Origin: Tomocerus qinae
Lineage: Eukaryota > Arthropoda > Collembola > Entomobryomorpha > Tomoceridae
Reading direction: 5' to 3'
NCBI GenBank assembly: GCA_020055645.1
Contig: CM034548.1
Span: 50,708,296-50,772,295 of the forward strand
DNA: 64,000 nucleotides
Shown: positions 1 through 10,675 of the stretch, one piece after another
Position numbering within the stretch: the first letter of the stretch is position 1
Layout: each line of letters starts with the position of its first letter
Translations under genes and position numbers: made by a program
Notes under the pieces: model-generated
Told to the model about the DNA's origin: nothing
Database searches by the model: none
What the model saw: the letters and a program-made list of their open reading frames with translations, nothing else

Positions 1-231
1 TGCGTACGTCCAATAGCAAAACGGCTGCGGATTTCTGTGGACTTGTAGCACATAGCAAGGAGCTCTGATGAGAGATATACTTGGGAAACGTATAGAAGCC
101 TAAGCTGGTCTTCTTTATTCCTTGAAACCAACTATGTTTGTACCACCCTGTGTGGAGGGTGCCTTTTAGTGTGTACGGATTATTGAGATAGAGTAGGCGA
201 TAATTAAAATAGGAAAAATTTGTGACACGCT

Positions 232-358
232 TCGGTTCGAGTAAAGCAAAGGGTAAATCCTAACCTATCAATGTTATTGTTTTAATTAAGTTAGGTCCCT
301 CGAAAATGAGTATTGGTATCCCCTGTGTAATTCATGGCGCAATTTTTAAAAATTTTCC
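232..358. repeat. Remnant related to the TTTGGCAAAA MITE family
   Basis: This stretch resembles 56455-56570 inside the MITE at 56018-56605. Shared blocks include TATCAATGTTATTG versus TATTAATGTTGTTG, a TCTCGAAA/CCTCGAAA block, and a TGTGTAATTCATGGC block followed by AATTTTTAAAA. The terminal TTTTGCCAAA motif of the complete copies is missing, so only an internal piece or an eroded end remains. Confidence 0.4.
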
Positions 359-1662
359 CTCAGGTTTACTTCAGCCCACGCACATTGTAGAGCCGTCGTG
401 TAACGTTTTGGTCTAGGTAGAGAAATCTTAGAAGGCGCTTAGCTCTGAAAGCAGTTACCCTACTAATGTTAAATTGCGAATTTGAAATCGCTATAATTGT
501 AGCACCGCACCTCGTCGGTCCTTCTAATATACAGATATTATTGTCAATTTGGACAAGACGATTCGAATGATGTAAATACCATTTGCGTTGCGGGCCTTTG
601 ACATACATCAAAAATCATTTCGAAAATCTAAGTAGGGAATTGCATGATTAAGCTTAAGCCCCGCCAGATAGCCTCTCAGATTTAACTGTCCTCACAGCCC
701 CTATTCAATACCACTATGTGCCACGCTTCAAATAATTACAAGGAATGCCATACAAAACAAAATTGAAGAATGGTAAAGATTTGGTGGGATGAAGACAAAA
801 ATCGATTGGTAGGAAATAAATCAGATCTAGAAATAGATCTGACATTTTGGAACAGTGGAGTGCGTTTTCCTACTGCTATTCACGTCAAGATAGAAAACAA
901 ACATTGTTGACAGAAGAATGGGTGGATTGAGTTATTGGAGGAAGCAATATTTAAACCTGGAAACATGACATGTCACTCGCTGTCCCCAATCAGCTGACAT
1001 CCACACACAAACACACAAGAGAGATAGAGAGGTGTGTAAATCTAATGACTTCCTTTTCCTTCCCGCTCTGTAGTCAGTAATTACCTACACACGTACTTAA
1101 TAGCTTGTCAGCTCGTTCCTTCCACCACCACCGTCTGACTGTCGTCGTGTGTGGTCCTCCCTAACTCATCCCACCAGTAGTACACCACATAAATATTTAA
1201 TATATCCGATAATCGCGTGCTCTCCTCTAACATTTAAATATCAAGTATTTCCATTTATTAAATATTTTTAGCATTGTTTCTTATCATCTTTTGATATTAA
1301 TTTTGCCGAAATGAGGCCCACTTTGTCCCAAAATTTATAAACTTCCCCATTATTAAGGTTTGTTTCAACCGCAACTAGAAATGTTTTTGTAGAAGACTTT
1401 GAGAAAGTTCTGAATTTGATTGACGGAAATGAACTGTGCAAAATAACTGGATGTCAAGAAACTCAAAAGTCTATCACGGTGTAAACATTTCCGTCATCCG
1501 TGAATGGTTTTTGCTAGGGTACTAGATAAGCTGGAGGCTAGTGACGCTACAAGTGTATGACGCACGTTCAAAGGGGTATTCGGGTGCTCATATGGATGAT
1601 CAAAAATATTTCTGATTGACCGAGGTCATTTTCTAAGTGGCCAAAAATTTTTCGCGTTGTCG
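359..1662. other. Unannotated interval
   Basis: AT-rich sequence with no recognised gene or repeat. The longest open stretch (81 codons, minus strand, 366-611) has no familiar motif and is probably chance. A short AGATCTAGAAATAGATCT palindrome lies near 823-840. Confidence 0.5.
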
Positions 1663-1698
1663 GGCCCCTCCCGAAATTTTTTTCTGGCTGCGGCCCTG
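1663..1698. repeat. Dispersed element end, copy 1 (CTGGCTGCGGCCCTG)
   Basis: The 36 bp ending in CTGGCTGCGGCCCTG recur almost identically at 32545-32580. On the other strand they begin CAGGGCCGCAGCCAG, the kind of terminus seen on hAT-type elements. The opposite end was not found, so this may be a solo or degraded end. A weaker relative ends at about 25361. Confidence 0.5.
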
Positions 1699-1944
1699 AT
1701 GAGTGAACGAGTGAGTAAAAAGTGGAGGAATGAGTGAGGAGATAAAAATTCGCCATTTTTACTTCCATCTCATTTCTCCTCCTCCACTTCAATCCTACAC
1801 CTCCACCTCTGGAAGCACTGTCTTACTTTAACCCAAGAAATGTCAACATTGATTTGCCAAACTAACAATGAAATAATATCAACCTAATAAAGTCAAACTG
1901 TCAGTAGAAAACCCATTGCTATAATTGCTACCCAGTTAATCACA

Positions 1945-2366
1945 AGTAGTAATCAAAAGTAAAATCGGATTTGATTTAGATTCAGATTGAAGAAAATGGA
2001 TCAAATCCAACATAGCTTTTGAGTGCTCTGATTAAAATAATTTGACAAATATGTCGATTCAATAACAAAAGTAATGATATTCTACAGCTTAGCCAAGGTG
2101 AGTGAAATTGCCATGGTAATTGTCCCCATAACAATTTCACTCACCTTGAGCTTAGCTAAAAAGTGTTAGGCTGATTCCGCACTTTAACACTACAACCTGC
2201 GATTTTCCAACCAAAATCTTTCTAATCCGAATCTAAATCGTCCCAGGAGACGATTCAAAAAATTCCGATGAGAACGATACGATTTTCTTGTTCGCGCATG
2301 AGCAGACGCAGTTTTGATGCAAAAAAGTAAATCAAATCGGATTCGATTCTACTTTTGATTACTACT
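1945..2366. mobile_element. MITE with nested hairpin
   Basis: The left end reads AGTAGTAATCAAAAGTAAAA and continues toward TCGGATTTGATTT. The reverse complement of the right end reads the same with few changes, giving terminal inverted repeats of about 35 bp around 422 bp. A second inverted repeat sits inside: AGCTTAGCCAAGGTGAGTGA at 2088 is matched inversely by the arm ending at about 2156. No coding potential and no clear target-site duplication were seen, so the superfamily is unassigned. Confidence 0.65.
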
Positions 2367-3120
2367 ACAGTTTACAAATTTCAAATAAAGAATCATTGCG
2401 GATTATTTCTAACTACTTCAGATTCTCTAAATGGAAGTAATCTGCATACTACCATACTAGGGTATGAAAAACCGTGGTTTCTGCGTTATTGGGTTATCAA
2501 TAAACAGCATAAACACGGGTTTTAGAGCCAAAAAATCCAAAACAAAAAAATCGGGTTTCGGGTTTCAAATAGCAAATAGTTTTTCATGCCTTGCTTCCGA
2601 CAAGAAGAGCTTTTTTGTAAAAAATTTGAATTCTTCAATCGCAAATGAAGATTATATCTCTTATATCAGTAAAAATTGAAAAGTGCACTTAGTCTGAAAT
2701 GAATAACTCTAAAGTATAATCGTGTTGTTCGAGTTGCGCATTGAAAAATTCTGTAGGTATGTTTGTTTATATCACCGTGTGTTAATTTGCCGCTCTGACG
2801 TTACCTATGTGGTAAATCCCAACAAGTCCATATAATATTACATTACAAAGCAGTCCATGCGTTCTGTATGCAAATATTTCTAGATTTCGGTTCGCCTAAG
2901 GTTCCTATTATTTCATGTGCGGGAAAATTTAAAATTTGGCCATTTACATTGTTGAAATTATGATACAAGACAATACACTTGTAAGTACCTCCTCCCTGTC
3001 CGGAGACATGGACAGTTTTCAAAAACAAAAGTCCCTATACCTATCAATGTAAGATCTCTACCTCCGACGCCGACCGACAAAATGAGAAACCATGAAAAGT
3101 TCAATTAGAAAAAGCTCTTT
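2367..3120. other. Unannotated interval
   Basis: AT-rich with no supported gene. Short open frames at 2464-2679 (+) and 2843-3028 (-) show no recognisable motif. Confidence 0.5.
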
Positions 3121-3172
3121 GAATACACACTAGCTTTATTTATAACAGGGCCTAGGTCCTGTGACCGGCTAG
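3121..3172 (+). repeat. Dispersed 52-bp repeat (pairs with 23681-23732)
   Basis: This segment (GAATACACACTAGC... to ...GTGACCGGCTAG) is the reverse complement of 23681-23732 with about four mismatches. The central AACAGGGCCTAGG block and the AATAAAGCTAGTGTGTATTC block are kept. It is probably the end of a transposon family, but no partner end was found. Confidence 0.6.
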
Positions 3173-3746
3173 TAATTTTATATTTTGAACAATTGTAATA
3201 CATTTTTTCCAAAATATTCTGTGGTAAGTAAATGAATAAATGAGGATGGAGAGATTTTTTGTTTGGCTACTGGCTGAAGTCCAAGTTTTGGGTGTTACCC
3301 CGTGGTTCCCCTAAACGGAGAATATTTAATCCGTATTGGTTGCAGTTAAGGTAGTAGATGGAAGGTAGATAGAAAAATATCTGATTAAGTTGGATGAGGG
3401 AGTGGAGCGAAGTAGGTAGGAGAAAGTGAGTGAAAGTGGAGCCGTTTTGGTTGTTGGGCTAATGAGTGACTTTCTGGGCTGAGTAGAATGGAGAGAGGGA
3501 AAACACTTATTCTCATAAGTTTGTCTATTTACTCAGGAAATCCAATAAAAGGCCTCCGGTCGACGTTGACACTGGCACACAGAATTCTCTTCCACTTTAA
3601 CAACTGACAGCCTCAACTAATAAGTCCAACCGACGTCTCCGTACTAACTTCAAATATCTATCTACTCTATACCTCTCTACTACTTACTACACACTGCACA
3701 GCTTGCCACATACTTTTTCCACTATTCCCTCAATCTGCAGCGTTTA

Positions 3747-4316
3747 GGAGCAGCAGTTAAGTATCTTTCTGGAGCAGCAGTTAAATATCTGCTTGGAGCA
3801 GCAGTTTAGTATCTGCTTGGAGCAGCCGTTAAGTATCTGCTTGGAGCAGCCGTTAAATATCTGCTTGGAGCAGCAGTTTAGTATCTGCTTGGAGCAGCCG
3901 TTAAGTATCTGCTTGGAGTAGCAGTTTAGTATCTGCTTGGAGCTGCAGTTAAGTATCTGCTTGGAGTAGTAGTTTAGTATCTGCTTGGAGCAGCAGTTTA
4001 GTATCTGCTTGGAGCAGCAGTTTAGTATCTGCTTGGAGCAGCAGTTAAGTATCTGCTTGGAGCTGCAGTTAAGTATCTGCTTGGAGCAGCAGTTTAGTAT
4101 CTGCTTGGAGCAGCAGTTAAGTATCTGCTTGGAGCAGCAGTTAAGTATCTGCTTGGAGCAGCAGTTAAGTATCTGCTTGGATCAGCAGTTTAGTATCTGC
4201 TTGGAGCAGCAGTTTAGTATCTGCTTGGAGCAGCAGTTAAGTATCTGCTTGGAGCAGCAGTTAAGTATCTGCCTGGAGCTGCAGTTAAATATCTGCTTGG
4301 AGCTGCAGTTCAGTAT
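3747..4316. repeat. 24-bp minisatellite, about 24 units
   Basis: Tandem copies of a 24-bp unit containing GGAGCAGCAGTTAAGTATCT, varying mainly at GCAGC/GCCGC/GCTGC and TTAAG/TTTAG. Because 24 is a multiple of three, the array is open in several frames and gives a repetitive 8-residue pseudo-peptide (EQQLSICL). This is a by-product of periodicity and not evidence for a protein. Confidence 0.95.
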
Positions 4317-4732
4317 AAAGCAGTAGATATATAAAATTAAATAGTAAATTCCTAACTGAGTATACACAATTCATGATGGTGGGGGTTCCCATTACTTCGA
4401 TAACTATCTTGAGTTTTGTGATGGGAAATCCCAACACCACTCACCCTTAATAACTGCTCTTAAACATTGGGTTTGGATTGTAGATACAGGACAGAAAACT
4501 ATTGACTAGAAAAGTATGTATTGATGATTAAGGTTAATGTAATTAATGAAATTTATATGTAAGAGGAGCAGTATATATATATCTAGAAGCAGCTCTATCT
4601 GCTGTAGAAGAGTTGTACTTGCATCTGTATGGCCCGATCAAGTATCTTTGGAGGAGGCCACATTATCTTTTATTTTATTTTACCTGCGGACGCATAAAAT
4701 GTCAGTGAGTTTATCTTTAAAATGTATTATAT
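4317..4732. other. Interval with imperfect hairpin
   Basis: No gene. An imperfect inverted repeat (GATGGTGGGGGTTCCCAT at about 4374 against ATGGGAAATCCCAACACCAC at about 4422) could be a short MITE remnant. Confidence 0.35.
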
Positions 4733-4741
4733 ATAATACTG

Positions 4742-6261
4742 GGATCCAGGAATTTTCACATCTAAAGCTTTACATCCTGGGGGAGTGAAGTTTTACAACC
4801 AGCCACTGCAGTTTTACAACCATGCACTGCAGTTTTACAACCAGCTACTGAAGTTTTACAACCAGCCACTGCAGTTTTACAACCTTACAAATGCAAATGT
4901 AATGAACTTAAAGTTCGGTAAAACCTAAATAAATGCTTAATAAGTAATTAATTAAGACGAAGTTTGGTTAATAACCGAAGGAATGGGGCATTATGGTAAA
5001 TGCTCCATTCAAATGTAAAAGGTAGGTAGAGATTATGATTGTATTTACATACAATGAAAGTAAACTTCGGAAATTGGAACTGAAGTGCAGTACAGTTTAG
5101 ACATTTGACGCAAGCGGTAGCAGTTTTGTAAAGCATGGCTAGTTTTGTAAAATCAGTTAGAGTCAGTTACAATGATCCTACCTCAGACATCAGTCTTCAA
5201 GTTAGATCCCTTTTGGCCCTATCGTTTGTTCCACCATTTGATGTACAGGCAAGATTTGCTGACTTGAGATTAAAGATTCACTAAAAACCTTTCGTCCAAT
5301 ATTTCGAACAAAATTGAATAGGAACGTGGGACAGACCTTCAATTTTCCCAATATTAATGTTGAATGTTAATAGTCGAGTGGATGAAAACATCGAGAGAAC
5401 AATTAACAGTTTAGAGGCCTATCACAACTCTTCGAAGGCAAGCTTTCGATGTTTTCATCCCACATTTTGGAAATTTATGGACCACTTGAGAAATGAAGCA
5501 ACTTACTGGTGACAAAATTTAATACTGATTGACTCTCATCAACGGAAAGCGTCTGCATCAGTATACGTAGACATAGATGATAGGTTGAAAAAGACCATGG
5601 CAGCATACAATACAGAGGACATGGTAATTTACTGCCACTGCCGCTCATTTGCTCATTGCAAATCACCACAAAAACAAAGGAAAAAAGAAATTCCCAGCAA
5701 CGAATTCTACAACTAATGAAATGTCCTCTGCTAAAGAGGCTACATATCGGAGAAAGAAAACATAAACGTCGTAAATTATAAGATTGAATTAACGTTTACA
5801 TATTACTTAACCTTATTTGACATTGACCATGTTTTCATTTTTCATTGGCTGTTTTCTTTACTTTAAATGCATTAAAGTACCTTTCAGTAATATGACCTTA
5901 TCACTTCGTCTTAACATGATTATTAAGCATTTATTTAGGTTTTACCAAACTTTGAGTTCATTACTTTGTAAGGTTGTAAAACTACCGTATGTGGTTGTAA
6001 AACTGCAGTAGCTGGTTGTAAAACTTCAGTAGCTGGTTGTAAAACTTCAGTAGCTGGTTGTAAAACTTCAGTAGCTGGTTGTAAAACTGCAGTGCATGGT
6101 TGTAAAACTTCAGTAGCTGATTGTAAAACTTCAATAGCTGGCTGTAAAACTGCAGTGCATGGTTGTAAAACTTCCGTAGCTGGTTGTAAAACTGCAGTGC
6201 ATGGTTGTAAAACTTCACTACCCCAGGATGTAAAACTTTAGATGTGAAAATTCCCAATACC
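4742..6261 (+). mobile_element. Mutator-like (MULE) foldback element
   Basis: A 1,520-bp element bounded by a perfect 9-bp target-site duplication, ATAATACTG (4733-4741 and 6262-6270). Nine-base duplications are the Mutator hallmark. The termini read GGATCCAGGAATTTTCACATC and, inverted, GGTATTGGGAATTTTCACATC. Inverted homology continues inward about 200-250 bp on each side. It includes subterminal tandem repeats built on GTTTTACAACCAGCCACTGCA, with about 5 units on the left and 12 on the right in inverted orientation. The interior holds a decayed transposase C-terminus (see 5135-5716). It is non-autonomous because the N-terminal and catalytic parts are missing. Confidence 0.88.
5135..5716 (+). 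pseudogene. MULE transposase, C-terminal half (pseudogene)
   Basis: A single frame of 194 codons runs from ATG 5135 to TAA 5714 and is interrupted by three stops (5282 TAA, 5315 TGA, 5510 TGA). Read through, it matches the C-terminal region of FLYWCH-associated MULE transposases, which catalyse cut-and-paste transposition in the nucleus. The landmarks, in order, are SLLALSFVPPFDV (family pattern LxALAFVPxxDV), FVQYFEQN-IGTW (family YFExxYIG), RTINSLEAYH (family RTNNxVExWH) and CFHPTFWKFMDHLRNEATYW (family HPxxWKFIxxLxxE). A basic tail (SPQKQRKKE) precedes the end. The upstream DDE catalytic region and any zinc finger are absent, so the element is internally deleted. The assignment rests on remembered family patterns and would be confirmed by a profile search. 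Confidence 0.75.
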
Positions 6262-6443
6262 ATAATACTGTGTGTGGAATACATTTAAACCTTATTATAT
6301 ACTAGAGTTTGTTTGCGAAACTCCTGAAAAACAGGATTGGGAGTTAGTGTGTTATTTTTTGTATGTAATCTCAAATCTCAGAAGAGGAAAAACGAGACTG
6401 AATGGAACTTTTATTAAAGCGTTAGTTCGACAGATATAGAAAG

Positions 6444-6798
6444 TAGAGAGTTGCACGGGCGGCACGGGCAGCCACGTGTAAATAGGGATGTTCGAACGGG
6501 TAAATGGCGGGTACGGGCTCATTTGCTACGGGCAGGCAAATTCATGCTGCCCATGGGCGCCAGTACCTACCAGTAAATATATATAGTAAAAAAGCCAGAA
6601 GTTGGTTTTTATGGGCCCAGCCCGTGTCCGTACGGGTACGGGGGGACACGGGCTCATACTACAAATTTTTCACGGGCACAGTTGGGCACGGGACAATCAA
6701 AGATGCTCACGGGCAGGCAAGGACAAATCCGAAAGCTCGCGGGCGGGCAAGGGCTCTTTTTCTACGGGCACTAAATTGCCTGCCCGTGCAACCCTCTA
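6444..6798. mobile_element. GC-rich hAT-type MITE
   Basis: A 355-bp element flanked by the 8-bp direct repeat ATAGAAAG (6436-6443 and 6799-6806). Its terminal inverted repeats are TAGAGAGTTGCACGGGC on the left and, inverted, TAGAGGGTTGCACGGGC on the right. The 8-bp duplication suggests hAT. It is much richer in G+C than its surroundings and is packed with ACGGGC motifs. The 117-codon frame across it is a compositional artefact. Confidence 0.85.
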
Positions 6799-6904
6799 AT
6801 AGAAAGACACAATCATGCACAACCTTCTTTTATAAAGCGATGATGGCGATCCTATAGTAATAAGTTAGCTGGCAATTTCATGCCATGTTAATTGCCATTA
6901 TAAA

Positions 6905-7400
6905 TTAAGTTGAACCCAGCTAAGGGGCGAACCTGGCACTCAAGAGAAATTAAGCAGGCCACCCATCACTGTAATAAAAACAATTCCGGTTCAAATGGGG
7001 AGTAATAAAAGATTATTTTTATTAAACACCCCAGAATGTTCCCCTTTCAAATCAGAAAAATATGATTCCGGGATTTTGGAAAACGAATTGTCTTCTTTAG
7101 CTAATTATTTCCATTCAATCACCAATAATCATCTTATGAGAATTAGTATTATTGTTCTGATGTTATAATTATATGAAACAACTCAATTCGTTGGTTTAGA
7201 GGGAGGGGCATGCGCATTTTACTTTTATGCTTTCAAGGAACGTGCATATATTACGTTGATAGTTGATGGGAGAAAGCGATGTCCAAAAGAGTTACAGCTA
7301 GCACTTGAGCTATACTTGAGAGAGGGGGTTTTACGTTACGTAATATATGCAGGTTCCCTAGGCTCTCCTACCAAGACATAGATAGTCAGGTATTAGTGCG
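6905..7400 (+). repeat. Dispersed family E, copy 1
   Basis: This begins near TGAACCCAGCTAAGGGG and is collinear with the inverted copy at 26099-26605 and the plus copy at 14170-15085. Shared landmarks are CACTCAAGAGAAATTAA, CAGGCCACCC, an ATTCCGGTTCAAATGGGG block, and a 3' module with an inverted repeat: GTGCATATATTACG at about 7243 and CGTAATATATGCAGGTTCC at about 7339, separated by about 85 bp. No protein is encoded and the exact termini are unresolved. It is probably a non-autonomous DNA element. Confidence 0.7.
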
Positions 7401-8910
7401 ATTATATTATAGATAGATGCGCAATAATTATACACTAAATATTATACACTTGCATATAGTGCGCACTAAATGTTATATATATTTAACCCAGTGTTGAAAT
7501 GTTGTAGGACTTTTAAGGACACAGGCAGTAATTTATAGGCACATTCTTAGCCCATATGGTGTAATATCTGTTTGGTCAGCAGTATATGTTGTAGCAGCAT
7601 CAAAGAAATATTTAACGAAAATAAATGAATTTTTTGAAATACTTGAGTCGAAAAGTGAAGTATTTTAAGTAAATATATATTTCAATAAAGTTGACATGAA
7701 ATAAATAATTGGTTCGAATCAGAAGTTAGTGGCACGTCTGGATGAGTATGTAGGGTAGGGCGAGAGCAGTGGGTATGTGAGTGAAGTGCTAGGAAGATGC
7801 AGCAGGGGAAAGTTGGAATGTCCGTATTTGGTGCAATGTGCTGCTCACTCACCCACAAACAATTCCAGGGCTACAGTTTCAGCTATCTCTCTCCACTCCA
7901 TTCAGCATATATTATTGTCATGACACTGCAAACGTGGAGACGAAGACTACCCGAAACTCTTATAATTACTATACCATTTATTCCCAACGTCACGCTATAC
8001 CTAACCTAAAAACCACCGGGTGCGTGTCGATGTGTGCATCCTTACAGCGTGCATTCAAAATCCTAACATCTACCCAGATAATACTCTTATCAAACTAATT
8101 TTTTGCTGTAAGTCAGTCATACTATTTGTATTTGTATTGTAACAATGCTGTTTTATTTTTTAAGTATGGACTACACAGCTACATAGCAACCACAAGGGAG
8201 TTTCAAAATTCATGTTAAAACTGCCGTTACATTTGGCAAAATTCCTCCCGAACCAAGCAGTTGATTTAGATGGTACTTGCAAATGTGGAATCCAGGAATA
8301 CCCAGTAGCAGATTCTATAATTCTGATGTTTGTCATTGTTCCTTTAATTAGTTTTAAAAAACGGTTTTAGGTAAAGTAGAACCATGAATCAAGCCAGCGT
8401 GCAGCATCGGCTAGCAACAGCAGCATTAGGTAAACGTGAACAATTAATTATAAGTACTCACATTCCTTTACATGTGCTTACAATTTTTGGGTATGCTGGA
8501 AACGTCTTACTACCCTGGGCCTTTCGTTTGTTACCTGAACCGCTACCTTCAGATTCAGACTCAGATTATTTTTATTTAAGTGCCAGTTATTTTCAGTACA
8601 ATTATATATTATTATACATGAAGTCTGTTTCTCAAATAATAGCACCGAAGGCAAGCTAGTTACCTTACTCCCATAATCAATGCCGCGTCGTACCCAGTTA
8701 CAATCGAAAGTCAATATATACATTATGGTTTTAAGAGAACATCTCTTTTAAGTAACGTAACATTATCTGATTAAATATACACATATACACTTCCTCGAAT
8801 TCTGACCTGATGCTTAATGTACGAATTCATCTTCCCTAATGTGTAACAGGTAATAGTTAAGAAGTTTACTGAAATTTAGAACACTCTCTTTCTTATCCTT
8901 AAGCAGCGGA
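7401..8910. other. Unannotated interval
   Basis: No supported gene. Open frames at 7797-8098 and 8384-8659 (91 codons) have no recognised domains. An open, ATG-poor run near 8160-8370 is also unrecognised. TA-rich low-complexity sequence lies at 7400-7480. Confidence 0.45.
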
Positions 8911-8919
8911 CTAAGGGAG

Positions 8920-10560
8920 GGTGTCCGGACACATGTGCCAAAAATAAAAGTGCCAATTGGCACTTTTATCCTACCTCAAAAAACGTATGTGCCATTTCCA
9001 TAAGTGCCAAAAACCATAAGTGCCAAAGCATAAAGTGCCATTATTCATAATGTAATGTATAGTGTATTAGGCTATCAATTTCACAAAATATAATGTAGTG
9101 TGCATTTTATATGTATGAAGCAGTTTGTAAGTAAGGAAGACTGCCTAGAGAATGTAAGAAAGGTAATGACAACTGTCGACTGACAATTTTGCATAATTAT
9201 TCGTGGACGCTGATATACAGAAGAGACTTTTGAGGTTTTGTTGCAATCTCTGAAACAATCGTTCTCGCTCTTTCAGACACTGTCCACCATTCAGCATGGC
9301 ACAAGTAGTTGAGAAAAAGCATGTATCTGGATATTCATACATAAAAAAATGTGTTGTGAGAAACACAAAGTATTGGAGGTGCTGTGACAGAGCCAAATTT
9401 AAATGTTGTGGTAGTTTGATTGAAAATTTGACATCTAGCGAAATTAAATCTGGAAGAAAATAGCACACCCATCCTCCCGATATCATAAAGTAAGTAATAT
9501 ACCTTTAAATGTATTAAAATATTATTGCGTAATGGAATGGTAAATGCATGCAACGTACACATTTACAACTATAACACAGCGTTTAATTTTGTTATAGAGT
9601 TCCCAAACAAAGTGTTTACACCAGAGTCAAACCAATTACTTTTGAGCACCCAAAAAAACGGTTGACCCAAATTTACAAAGAGGCTTTGGAACAATGTGAC
9701 GATGCAGTCTCTTTAGAACTACCATTACCGGACAATATGAAGCGGAAAATTCGCAGATGGAAACATCAATTTTTCGCCAAGTATGCTGAACCCAAGTTAA
9801 ATCAGGCATACGATATACCAGACGAATTTACAAAAACGAAAAAAGGGGGAAATTTTTTGCTACATGATTCAGGAAAACTGGATGCGGAAAGAATACTTGT
9901 CTTTGCTACACGGGAAAATTTATCAGTAAGTGTAATCTGGGATACATTTGAGCATCTGCATCTGCTCAAATGTCACCTGAAAATGATAATGAAAAATACT
10001 AAATGAACACAAATAGCGAACAAAAATGCTTAAAATCGGCAAAATTAATAAAAGATCACCAAAATAAATAAGTAAAATTCAAAATTACGAAAATAAATAA
10101 TAATTTTCCAAAGTAATTTATTTTAGTAGATCTTAATTTATTTTGATAAATTTTTATTTATTTTAGTACATCTTAATTTATTTTTGTAAATTTTATTTAT
10201 TTTGGCAAAAATCCTTTACTTCAATAGTTCAATGGTATCACATCAGAAGAAAGAATATCGGGAACTCGATTCGAAAATTACTTTCCAAGTTGCACAATAA
10301 TTTACAAAACCAAACATTGATTATATCAAAGCTTGTACATATTTTGTAGGCAGGCACAACCAAAAAATCAAAGCCTAAAATGACATAACTCTTCATATTC
10401 ATAAGGCAAACTGATGTATGTAACTAAACGTGACTAATTAAAATATTATTGGCATTATTCGTTTTGGCACTTATGTTTTTGGCACTTATGAAAACCCCTT
10501 GGCACAAAGGGTCATAAAACACTTGGCATTATTGACCGTTGGCACGTATGTCCGGGAACC
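8920..10560 (+). mobile_element. Mutator-like element with FLYWCH transposase
   Basis: A 1,641-bp element between 9-bp direct repeats CTAAGGGAG (8911-8919 and 10561-10569). The termini are GGTGTCCGGACA and, inverted, GGTTCCCGGACA. Subterminal regions are rich in the interspersed motif AAGTGCCAA on the left and TTGGCACTT on the right. The interior encodes the first part of a transposase (see 9296-10006) and then an AT-rich stretch (10010-10210) of repeated ATTTATTTT units in both orientations. The conserved catalytic core is missing, so this is an internally deleted copy. The termini differ from those of the MULE at 4742-6261, so it is a separate family. Confidence 0.88.
9296..10006 (+). pseudogene. 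FLYWCH zinc-finger MULE transposase, N-terminal part
   Basis: Exon 1 (9296-9489) starts at ATG and encodes a FLYWCH-type zinc finger with the pattern YWRC...CCGSL...HTHPP, which in this family binds DNA. A TAG stop sits just before HTHPP (GRK-stop-HTHPP). A GT...AG intron of 108 bp is inferred at 9490-9597; joining across it gives a continuous frame, PDIIK-VPKQSVYTRVKP. Exon 2 (from 9598) continues with the N-terminal region (TQIYKEALEQ, LPDNMKRKIRRWKHQFF, then FLLHDSGKL, ERILVFATRENL), matching the segment that leads into the MULE catalytic domain. The frame runs into unrelated sequence after IWDTF, beside a palindrome (CATTTGAGCATCTGC), and stops at 10004-10006. Both the stop and the lost DDE core make it non-functional. 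Confidence 0.78.
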
Positions 10561-10675
10561 CTAAGGGAGTTCCAGGTGACGTTTGAAAAGTAACTTGGAC
10601 TTTTCGCAAAAAGTGCAGTACGATGCTCCATTACTGGCAAGTTGTTCGCTTGCCTGGTGCTTCTATTTGTTACAT

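Noticed and set aside
3985..4326. 113-codon plus-strand frame and its antisense partner
   Set aside because: Pure read-through of a 24-bp minisatellite; no unique sequence.
6504..6857. 117-codon frame in GC-rich DNA
   Set aside because: Lies almost entirely inside a hAT MITE and runs past its boundary; a composition effect.
9145..9562. Minus-strand frames over the FLYWCH exon
   Set aside because: Antisense shadows; the plus strand carries the YWRC...C...HTH pattern and a consistent splice junction.
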